From NCBI GenBank assembly GCA_937954195.1, contig CALFYR010000191.1, positions 1 through 5,133 of the forward strand: a DNA stretch of 5,133 bases, given 5' to 3'. Position 1 is the stretch's first letter. The number at the start of each line of letters is the position of its first letter. The notes below the pieces were generated by a model. That model did not search any database, was not told the DNA's origin, and saw only the letters and a program-made list of their open reading frames with translations. Below, piece after piece: positions 1 to 4,191 of this stretch. Both the position numbers and the translations under genes were made by a program. The DNA comes from an uncultured Dehalococcoidia bacterium (GTDB lineage Bacteria; Chloroflexota; Dehalococcoidia; Tepidiformales; Tepidiformaceae).

Positions 1-434
1 GCTTCGAGGACTTCGGGGACGTGGGCGGTGACTTTGAAGTCGTGGCGCATGGCGGCGCGGATGGCGCCTTCTTTATCGATGACGTAGGTGACGCGTGGCG
101 GCATCCAGGGGATCCAGCCCTTGGCGTCGTAGAGGTCGCGTAGTTTTCCGTCGGGGTCGGAAATGAGGGGGAAGGGGAGTTCGTGCTTTTCCTTGAAGGA
201 GGTATGCGAATCGGAGTCGTCGCTGGAGACGCCGACGATGATGGCGTCATGGGCGGCGATGGCGCCGTAGTTGTCGCGGAAGGAGCAGGCTTCGGCGGTG
301 CAGCCGGGGGTGAAGTCCTTCGGGTAGAAGTAGAGGACGACGTGCTTCTGGTCGCGGTAGGCGCTGAGGGTGAAGTCGGAGCCGTCATCGAGTTTTGCGG
401 TGAAGTCGGGTGCCGGGGTGCCGGTTTTGAGCAT
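1..434 (-). CDS. bcp: Peroxiredoxin, PrxQ/Bcp type (C-terminus cut by window edge)
   Basis: Thiol peroxidase that reduces H2O2 and organic hydroperoxides in the cytoplasm, normally recycled by thioredoxin. Seen in sequence: 144 complete codons from ATG 434. The thioredoxin-fold opening has LKTGTPAPDF at 2-11. The peroxidatic motif PKDFTPGC spans 38-45, giving P38, T42 and C45 of the family's PxxxTxxC signature. A second cysteine, C50, lies five residues on (CTAEAC). That CP-x4-CR spacing is the hallmark of atypical 2-Cys PrxQ/Bcp enzymes, which form an intramolecular disulfide. R114 in PRVTYVID fits the conserved active-site arginine. Family members run about 150-160 residues, so only the last 10-15 or so should be missing. 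The start is fixed by AGGAG 9 nt upstream. The regulator gene lies 155 bp upstream on the same strand. This gene has its own ribosome binding site, and whether it is cotranscribed is unclear. Confidence 0.95.
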   Translation of the reverse strand, partial: MLKTGTPAPDFTAKLDDGSDFTLSAYRDQKHVVLYFYPKDFTPGCTAEACSFRDNYGAIAAHDAIIVGVSSDDSDSHTSFKEKHELPFPLISDPDGKLRDLYDAKGWIPWMPPRVTYVIDKEGAIRAAMRHDFKVTAHVPEVLE

Positions 435-443
435 GGTGGGTGG

Positions 444-448
444 CTCCT
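444..448 (-). promoter_or_regulatory. Shine-Dalgarno of the peroxiredoxin gene
   Basis: Read on the minus strand this is AGGAG (within AGAGGAG), 9 nt before ATG 434. It supports that ATG as the start. I see no convincing -35/-10 pair in the 155 bp upstream. CGTACAGT (about 468-475) resembles a -10 but has no good -35 partner. Confidence 0.7.
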
Positions 449-497
449 CTGGGGGCTGTGGTTACTGTACGACGGAGAGGGGCGGGGCGATCAGGGG

Positions 498-511
498 GCC
501 GTTAGCCGTTA
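498..511. repeat. Two tandem copies of the heptamer GCCGTTA
   Basis: Units at 498-504 and 505-511 are identical. They lie in the 155-bp gap between the peroxiredoxin and regulator genes. Two copies alone could be chance. They are listed because heptamer-spaced repeats also occur at 3288-3322 and 4101-4128. Confidence 0.4.
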
Positions 512-554
512 GACGCAGTCTGGTTAGCCCGAGGGCAGTGTGGAGTTCGGACGG

Positions 555-580
555 GGCACGCGCTCGCTGACGCGCGCGCC
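555..580 (-). terminator. Possible hairpin after the LuxR-type regulator gene
   Basis: GGCACGCG (555-562) pairs with CGCGCGCC (573-580) over 8 bp with one mismatch-tolerant wobble on the minus strand, leaving a 10-nt loop. It starts about 10 nt past the regulator's stop codon. There is no T-run after it on the minus strand, so it is at best a weak or non-canonical terminator. It could equally stabilise the mRNA 3' end. GC-rich DNA produces such stems by chance. Confidence 0.35.
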
Positions 581-589
581 TCTGACTCG

Positions 590-1582
590 CTACTCGATGC
601 CGTGGCGCATGGCCCAGACGACGGCTTCGGCTCGGCGGTGGACGCCGAGCTTGGCGTAGAGGCTTACCACGTGGCGCGAGACGGTCGCCGGGGCGATGAC
701 GAGGCGCTCGGCTATCTCGCGCTGGGTAAGGCCGGCCGCGAGGAGGGCGAGGGTTTGGCGTTCGCGTTTCGTGAGAGAAGGAGCGACCTCGTTGGTCGGG
801 GGTGGAGGCGCGTCGTCGGGCGCGTCGAGGAAGGTGAAAACTTCGGGCGGGATCTGCTGGGTATGGTAGTGAGGCGCTTCGATGAGGCGGGCCGTCGGGA
901 ATCGTTGGGCGAACGCTGCGGTATGGCCCGGAACCGCGAGTGAGCCCTGGTCGTCGACGACCAGCACAGGACATCGCACACGCTCTGCGATTGTCCAGTC
1001 TTCCAGCGGGCGCGACGAACGGGAGAGCGCGACGACGTTCCGCTGATCGAAGCATCGATTCATAAAGGCCACCCTCGCAGCCACGTCCGCCCGATCGTCG
1101 GCGTTTGCTCTCGCCATGGTCTGGACGAAGAGATCCCAATTCCCTTCGGCGAGTGGGGTGATCCCGGGTGCCGAGTCGTCGCCGGGTGTGAATGGTGATG
1201 AGAGGACCATTCGCCGTATGAGGTCCGGCCGGCGGACGGCAAGACGGATGGCAGGCGTCACTCGGATCACGGTCGCGAAGATGTCGACCGATGGCAGGCC
1301 CAGGGCATTGAGCACGGCTTCAAGGTCATCAGTGAGCGCCTCCGGTGAAAGGTCTGCTGCGTCCCTTGCTGACATTCCGGTGCCGCGGAAATCCAGGCGG
1401 ATCAGCATTCGGCCCCTGCCGAGGGCGTTGAGTGTCCGCATGCCGTCAGGTTCCGTTGGATAGAGTTCGATATGTGAAAGGCCAGCCGGGCCGAGATACA
1501 CGAGGGGCTGCCCTTCGCCGACGACGCCATAGGCGATGCGCGTCCCGTCTTTCGAACGGGTGTAGCGTGCTACCCATTCCAC
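590..1582 (-). CDS. LuxR-family regulator with N-terminal alpha/beta-hydrolase-like domain (catalytically degenerate)
   Basis: A 330-residue cytoplasmic DNA-binding regulator. Seen: residues about 6-253 follow an alpha/beta-hydrolase plan, with DGTRIAY at 12-18, the strand-loop LDFRGTGMS at 63-71 and PVLVV at 205-209. Residues 270-330 are a LuxR/GerE helix-turn-helix (LTKRERQTLALLAAGLTQRE, IAERL, ATVSRHV, YAKLGV). A Pro-rich linker lies at 255-263. Oddity: the nucleophile elbow, normally GxSxG, reads ATVIR at 103-107, so the serine is replaced by V105. The usual acid position (GxD before VP) is S214. Only a histidine (H238 or H240) may remain of the triad. Known: this architecture occurs in Actinobacteria and Chloroflexota. 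Inference: the domain binds a ligand rather than hydrolysing it. The GTG start at 1582 is bounded by an in-frame stop four codons upstream. I see no clear Shine-Dalgarno, so translation may be coupled to the gene 35 bp upstream. Confidence 0.9.
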   Translation of the reverse strand: MEWVARYTRSKDGTRIAYGVVGEGQPLVYLGPAGLSHIELYPTEPDGMRTLNALGRGRMLIRLDFRGTGMSARDAADLSPEALTDDLEAVLNALGLPSVDIFATVIRVTPAIRLAVRRPDLIRRMVLSSPFTPGDDSAPGITPLAEGNWDLFVQTMARANADDRADVAARVAFMNRCFDQRNVVALSRSSRPLEDWTIAERVRCPVLVVDDQGSLAVPGHTAAFAQRFPTARLIEAPHYHTQQIPPEVFTFLDAPDDAPPPPTNEVAPSLTKRERQTLALLAAGLTQREIAERLVIAPATVSRHVVSLYAKLGVHRRAEAVVWAMRHGIE

Positions 1583-1617
1583 GCGGAGATACTAGCAACC
1601 AGGCGCAAGCTCCCGAA

Positions 1618-2088
1618 TCACCGGACGATGTCCGCCTCATATGGCGGCGCGGAGACGTTGATTCCCCGGGCGGATAGCTGAGCAGCGATCGTCTGGAGCT
1701 CGGCGCCCCACCCTGCCTGAAGTGCGGACGCCACGCGCTCGCTGTTGGATGCATGTTCGAGCACGACAACATCCAGGAGGCGAGGGGACTCGCCAACTAG
1801 CATGCGTAGCTCGGTCTCGGCAGCAAGGAGTTCGTTCACGCGCTCGGCTTGCTCGTCGCTGGTGGTGATCAGGACGACCGCGACGGCCGGGGAGGCGGGC
1901 CCGCGGGCCGGCGCCTGCTCCGGCGCTTCGGCGGTGGAAACCGAGGGGGGCTCGGTCCCGGCGGACGGGCTCTCCGCGGGGGCTGGCTGGTAGCCATCGG
2001 CGAGCAGCCAAGCGCAGGTCAGCGCAGCCGCCACGATGGGCGTGATGGCCAGTGCCTCCCACACATTGTCGAGCACCCGAGTCGCCAT
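1618..2088 (-). CDS. Membrane-anchored protein of unknown function, single N-terminal helix
   Basis: 156 residues from ATG 2088; I do not recognise the family. Seen: one hydrophobic segment at about 12-31 (ALAITPIVAAALTCAWLLA) after a short N-terminus with one Arg and one Asp. A Pro/Ala/Glu-rich linker follows at about 33-68, then a compact region at 69-156 with strands AVAVVLI (69-75) and LLDVVVL (104-110) between amphipathic helices, suggesting a small alpha/beta domain. Topology inference: a signal-anchor with the C-terminal domain outside the membrane. It has no cysteine after the helix, so it is not a lipoprotein. Its stop lies 35 bp before the LuxR-type gene on the same strand, which suggests an operon and possibly a functional link. 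The frame is open further upstream to 2289, but the hydrophobic anchor sits naturally at the N-terminus from 2088. ATG 2124 is an alternative start, preceded by GCGGA. Confidence 0.65.
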   Translation of the reverse strand: MATRVLDNVWEALAITPIVAAALTCAWLLADGYQPAPAESPSAGTEPPSVSTAEAPEQAPARGPASPAVAVVLITTSDEQAERVNELLAAETELRMLVGESPRLLDVVVLEHASNSERVASALQAGWGAELQTIAAQLSARGINVSAPPYEADIVR

Positions 2089-2114
2089 CCTGTGAAGGTA
2101 GCGGTCGGGGCAGG

Positions 2115-2135
2115 GCGTTCCCATTCCGCGAACGC
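2115..2135. promoter_or_regulatory. Inverted repeat in the divergent intergenic region
   Basis: GCGTTC (2115-2120) and GAACGC (2130-2135) are perfect 6-bp arms separated by 9 bp. The repeat lies in the 148 bp between the divergent genes that start at 2088 and 2237. It could be an operator for a dimeric regulator, such as the LuxR-type protein of the same transcription unit, or a hairpin in the leader of the minus-strand mRNA. One 6-bp palindrome in GC-rich DNA is weak evidence. Confidence 0.3.
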
Positions 2136-2236
2136 TCCATTTCTGCGGCGGTTTCGGCGGCGCCAGTGGTGTGTTTGCATCAGCCGGAACCTGGCATCTC
2201 TCCGCGAGGTGCTGGTCGGTGGTATGGTTTGATGTG

Positions 2237-2674
2237 ATGGCCGGTACATTGCGAGCGAGCGAGCGGTTGCCGTGGGCTGGAGCGTGCATAGCGTTCGCAA
2301 GCGTTGTACACGCGGCGGTACTCCTCGTTTACTCGGCGGTTTTCCTCGGACTGGCGAACACGGAGCTCAGTTGGCAAGGGGTGGAGCAAGTGCCCCGCTG
2401 GTTCCAGGCGTTGTTCGCGGCTGGCATCTTGGGGAGTCACGGTGTGGTGGCGTTCGGGCCCATGTTCTCGGAACGATGGGCCCGGTCAGGATTTGTCCGC
2501 ACGGGACGTGCCGTCGTGGCGGTGATTTGTGCAGTTTCGGTGGTGTTCGCGGTGCTGATGGCTCCGTTCGCGGCGGTTAGCGGTGCCGAATGGGAGGGTT
2601 GGGTGCTGCTGTTGTCGCTGGGGGTGAGCGGTGTGATTGTGCTGGCCTCTCTGAAGCGGCGCCCGGGCCTCTGA
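2237..2674 (+). CDS. Small four-helix integral membrane protein, unknown function
   Basis: 145 residues from ATG 2237; no family recognised. Seen: four hydrophobic stretches at about 13-40, 55-77, 91-113 and 121-139. The loop between helices 2 and 3 is Arg-rich (SERWARSGFVRTGR, 78-91), and the C-terminus is basic (KRRPGL). By the positive-inside rule that loop and tail face the cytoplasm only if both termini are cytoplasmic, which an even helix count allows. There are no catalytic motifs. Start choice: GTG 2234 is an equally possible start, and the frame is open back to 2171. No clear Shine-Dalgarno is present. A TATGGT at 2223-2228 would place transcription initiation almost on the start codon, so a leaderless mRNA is possible (inference). 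The gene diverges from the membrane-anchor and regulator pair. It is followed by 384 bp without a gene other than the riboswitch leader. Confidence 0.7.
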   Translation: MAGTLRASERLPWAGACIAFASVVHAAVLLVYSAVFLGLANTELSWQGVEQVPRWFQALFAAGILGSHGVVAFGPMFSERWARSGFVRTGRAVVAVICAVSVVFAVLMAPFAAVSGAEWEGWVLLLSLGVSGVIVLASLKRRPGL

Positions 2675-2781
2675 TCCGGTCGAATGATGCGGTGTGTGAC
2701 TTGGTTCATCTTCTCAGGGTTTTCGCGGTGAAGGTTTGGGACAGGCGGGGGTTAACGCTAGCGGGCTGGTGTGCGTTACTT

Positions 2782-2915
2782 GTTGTATCAGTCGCTTAAT
2801 CCGCCGTGGTTTTGGCGGAGCGGGGGAACCCTCTTTCGAGGCGAGTTCGCGCACGAGGCGCGAAGCGGCAACTCCAGTCGCAGCCAGTAGCTAACCCCGT
2901 CGGCGTTGGAGCAAC
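2782..2915 (+). ncRNA. Probable ydaO-yuaA class c-di-AMP riboswitch aptamer
   Basis: Recognised by the order and wording of its conserved blocks, from memory of the class. TCGCTTAATC at 2792-2801 is the conserved opening. A short hairpin follows, CCGCC 2801-2805 with GGCGG 2814-2818. AGCGGGGGAACCC comes at 2819-2831, then GGCGAGTTC at 2840-2848, matching the GGGUGAAUC block in degenerate form. A 7-bp variable hairpin follows, TTCGCGC 2846-2852 with GCGCGAA 2858-2864. TAGCTAACCCCGTCGGCG at 2888-2905 matches the 3' block (CAGCUAACCUCGUAGGCG). The ends can pair: CGCT 2793-2796 with GGCG 2902-2905, and GTTG 2782-2785 with CAAC 2912-2915. Known: the class senses cyclic di-AMP and usually turns expression off at high ligand, upstream of cell-wall hydrolases, Rpf proteins or K+/osmolyte transporters. 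The next gene here is the 55-residue ORF at 3059. The promoter should lie in about 2700-2780. TTAACG at 2752-2757 is a possible -35, but I see no good -10. Confidence 0.85.
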
Positions 2916-2923
2916 CTCAGCCC

Positions 2924-2967
2924 GAGAGCCTGCCTGTCCGACCCGCGGACTGCCGTGGCGGGCTCTC
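2924..2967 (+). promoter_or_regulatory. Long hairpin downstream of the aptamer (candidate expression platform)
   Basis: GAGAGCCTGCC (2924-2934) pairs with GGCGGGCTCTC (2957-2967) over 11 bp with a single G-U. Inside it a second stem forms, GTCCG (2936-2940) with CGGAC (2946-2950). It begins 9 nt after the aptamer. Position and strength suggest the switch's terminator or regulatory stem. However, the sequence after it (CTGAATGTGTCAC) is not a T-run, so a Rho-dependent or translational mechanism must be considered. Confidence 0.55.
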
Positions 2968-3000
2968 CTGAATGTGTCACCGCAATCGTTGTGCTTGTTC

Positions 3001-3024
3001 GGCCCGCGCCCCTGAACGCGGGCT
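3001..3024 (+). promoter_or_regulatory. Second GC-rich hairpin in the riboswitch leader
   Basis: GCCCGCG (3002-3008) pairs perfectly with CGCGGGC (3017-3023), and the stem is extended by a G-T wobble at 3001/3024. The loop is 8 nt. It lies 22 nt before the Shine-Dalgarno of the small gene and is not followed by T residues. Possible roles are an insulating leader stem or part of the switching structure. Its function is unproven. Confidence 0.45.
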
Positions 3025-3045
3025 GCTGGTGCATCTGCCGTGACC

Positions 3046-3053
3046 AAGGAGGA
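3046..3053 (+). promoter_or_regulatory. Strong Shine-Dalgarno of the 55-codon gene
   Basis: AAGGAGGA is close to a full anti-16S match and sits 5 nt before GTG 3059, near-ideal spacing. It is the best ribosome binding site in the window. It is the main reason to accept the short reading frame as a real gene and GTG as its start. Confidence 0.85.
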
Positions 3054-3058
3054 AGCTA

Positions 3059-3226
3059 GTGTTTCAAATCGAACTTGCCAGCGTCGCCCAGCGCGAGCGG
3101 CTCATGTACCTGGAGACGCCGGAAGGGCGTTTCCGGCGCGAGTGGTTCGCCTACCGGGAGATCGATCGCCTGAAGTCGCGTCTTGCTGACGCGCGGCAGG
3201 CGCTTCGGGTGGCCTCGGCGAACTAG
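3059..3226 (+). CDS. Small unrecognised charged protein (55 aa) behind the riboswitch
   Basis: A GTG-started frame of 55 codons ending in TAG at 3224. The protein begins MFQIELASVAQRERLMYLET and ends LADARQALRVASAN. It is rich in Arg and Glu with no Cys, no hydrophobic segment and no signal peptide, so it is probably cytoplasmic. Residues 33-53 (REIDRLKSRLADARQALRVAS) read as an amphipathic helix with heptad-like spacing, a possible short coiled coil or dimerisation helix. I do not recognise the family and assign no function. Support for coding: the near-perfect Shine-Dalgarno at 5-nt spacing, GC-rich third positions, placement directly after a riboswitch leader, and a 14-bp hairpin 19 nt after the stop. 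Expression is presumably set by c-di-AMP. Alternatively it could be a leader peptide, with the regulated gene being the deacetylase at 3410, but the intervening hairpin argues against that. Confidence 0.75.
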   Translation: MFQIELASVAQRERLMYLETPEGRFRREWFAYREIDRLKSRLADARQALRVASAN

Positions 3227-3245
3227 GCCGCGAAAGCACTAAAGT

Positions 3246-3284
3246 GCGAAGGCCCCCTCACGTGGGACGGGAGGGGGCCTTCGC
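3246..3284 (+). terminator. 14-bp perfect hairpin after the small gene
   Basis: GCGAAGGCCCCCTC (3246-3259) and GAGGGGGCCTTCGC (3271-3284) are exact reverse complements with an 11-nt loop. This is the strongest hairpin in the window. It begins 19 nt after the small gene's stop, where a terminator is expected. There is no T-run downstream (CTGTTCCGAG), so it is non-canonical. GCGC-rich genomes often use such stems. A minor overlapping palindrome, GCACTAAAGTGC, sits at 3236-3247. Confidence 0.7.
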
Positions 3285-3287
3285 CTG

Positions 3288-3322
3288 TTCCGAGTTCCGA
3301 GTTCCGAGTTCCGAGTTCCGAG
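3288..3322. repeat. Five tandem copies of the heptamer TTCCGAG
   Basis: Five exact 7-bp units at 3288, 3295, 3302, 3309 and 3316, starting 4 bp after the terminator-like hairpin. Known: tandem heptanucleotide repeats occur intergenically in several phyla (for example cyanobacterial short tandemly repeated repeats) and vary in copy number by slippage. Here they lie between the small gene and the deacetylase, where they would alter spacing but no protein. Confidence 0.95.
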
Positions 3323-3327
3323 GGCCG

Positions 3328-3363
3328 GGTGAGCGGGGTGGTTGCGGGGGCAACGGTGAGCGG
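3328..3363. repeat. GGTGAGCGG direct repeat flanking a small hairpin
   Basis: The 9-mer GGTGAGCGG occurs at 3328-3336 and 3355-3363. Between the copies GTTGC (3341-3345) pairs with GCAAC (3350-3354) around a four-G loop. It lies in the leader of the deacetylase gene. No function is recognised, and chance is possible in G-rich sequence. Confidence 0.35.
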
Positions 3364-3409
3364 CAAGGATAGATGCGAGCGATTTTCGCGCTGGAGCGAA
3401 CCGAACCGA

Positions 3410-4093
3410 ATGCCAACCGCGCTTGTGATTGCCGCCCACCCGGATGACGGAGAGTTCGGCTGTGCCGGCTATGCCGCGCAACTCGCGAACCGGGGCTGGG
3501 ACGTCTACTTCCTCGTCGTGACGAACGGGGCGAAGGGGACCGAGGACCGTTCGATGACGCGCGAGCGGCTCATAGCGCTGCGGCGCGAGGAGCAGCGCGA
3601 GGCCTGCCGGCGGCTGGGGGCGAAGGAGGCGTTCTTCCTGGAGCGGGAGGACGGCGAGCTCGTGTACGACCGGTCGCTGCTGGAGGAGGTGGTGCGCTAC
3701 ATCCGGCGGTTGCGGCCGGATACGGTACTCACCCACGACCCCACGGACATCATCATCCGGGACAGTTTCATCAATCACCCGGACCACCGGGCGACGGGAA
3801 CGGCGGCGCTGGACGCGGTGTACCCGACGGCGCGAGACCACTTGAACTTCCCGCACCACGTGGAGGAGGGGCTGGAGCCGCACAAGGTTCGGGAGGTGTT
3901 GCTGTGGAACACGAACCACCCGAATTTCGACGTGGATATCGGGGAGCTGGTGGACCTGAAGATCCACGCGCTTTCGGCGCATGTTTCGCAGTTCGGGAAG
4001 CAGGATGATTTCGCGGCGTTTTCCCGGGAGCGGTGGAAGAACGAGGACGGGCGGTATTTGGAGCGGTTCCGGCGGATCGAGATGGGGTTCTAG
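3410..4093 (+). CDS. PIG-L/LmbE-family zinc-dependent deacetylase
   Basis: Predicted metal-dependent N-acetyl-sugar deacetylase of the family that includes MshB, BshB and GlcNAc-PI de-N-acetylase; the substrate cannot be told from sequence. Seen: 227 residues. AAHPDD at 8-13 gives H10 and D13 as zinc ligands and D12 as general base by analogy with MshB. HPDHRATG at 123-130 gives H126 as third ligand and H123 as the partner catalytic histidine. Supporting segments are TNGAKGTED (38-46), EEQREACRRLGA (60-71) and RPDTVLTHDP (102-111). Length fits the shorter BshB-like members. There is no signal peptide, so it is cytoplasmic. ATG 3410 was chosen because the AHPDD motif normally lies about 8-12 residues from the N-terminus. 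The frame is open back to GTG 3329, and only a distant GGAG (3393-3396) precedes the ATG. It follows the hairpin and heptamer array and converges with the CapA-family gene. Confidence 0.93.
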   Translation: MPTALVIAAHPDDGEFGCAGYAAQLANRGWDVYFLVVTNGAKGTEDRSMTRERLIALRREEQREACRRLGAKEAFFLEREDGELVYDRSLLEEVVRYIRRLRPDTVLTHDPTDIIIRDSFINHPDHRATGTAALDAVYPTARDHLNFPHHVEEGLEPHKVREVLLWNTNHPNFDVDIGELVDLKIHALSAHVSQFGKQDDFAAFSRERWKNEDGRYLERFRRIEMGF

Positions 4094-4100
4094 GGGGAGG

Positions 4101-4128
4101 CGAAAGTCGAAAGGTCAAGGGCGAAAGG
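4101..4128. repeat. Degenerate heptamer array (CGAAAGN)
   Basis: Four heptamer units in register: CGAAAGT (4101), CGAAAGG (4108), the diverged TCAAGGG (4115) and CGAAAGG (4122). They begin 7 bp after the deacetylase stop codon. The 7-bp period matches the exact heptamer array at 3288-3322, though the unit sequence differs. Confidence 0.6.
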
Positions 4129-4153
4129 GGGAGAGTGTGGTGGCCCTCCCGTG

Positions 4154-4171
4154 CCTCCGCGCCCACGGAGG
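4154..4171. terminator. Possible weak bidirectional terminator between convergent genes
   Basis: CCTCCG (4154-4159) pairs with CGGAGG (4166-4171) around a 6-nt loop. It lies in the 98 bp between two convergent stop codons, where a shared terminator is expected. The stem is short and has no T-run on either strand, so the call rests mostly on position. Confidence 0.35.
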
Positions 4172-4191
4172 GGCGCAACTACAGAGCCGCC

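Noticed and set aside
183..512. Plus-strand frame opposite the peroxiredoxin
   Set aside because: Gly/Val/Glu-rich antisense reading with no family features. The minus strand has the PrxQ active site.
462..1139. 225-codon open frame on the minus strand within the regulator gene
   Set aside because: Arg/Pro/Ser-rich translation typical of an out-of-frame reading in GC-rich DNA. It overlaps the well-supported LuxR-type gene in another frame.
2089..2289. N-terminal extension of the membrane-anchored protein to 2289
   Set aside because: The extra 67 residues are low-complexity and run into the divergent gene's start. The hydrophobic anchor fits the N-terminus if translation begins at 2088 (or 2124).
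2796..3047. Open frames on both strands across 2796-3047
   Set aside because: They overlay the riboswitch and hairpins, have Arg/Ala/Pro-rich translations, and lack ribosome binding sites. The conserved RNA blocks explain the region better.
3288..3322. Short tandem repeats considered as a CRISPR array
   Set aside because: Units are 7 bp with no spacers and there are no cas genes in the window.
3239..3982. 247-codon open frame on the minus strand opposite the deacetylase
   Set aside because: The protein is Arg/Pro/Val-rich and low in complexity, and it runs through the heptamer array and hairpin. The plus strand encodes a clear PIG-L protein with catalytic motifs.
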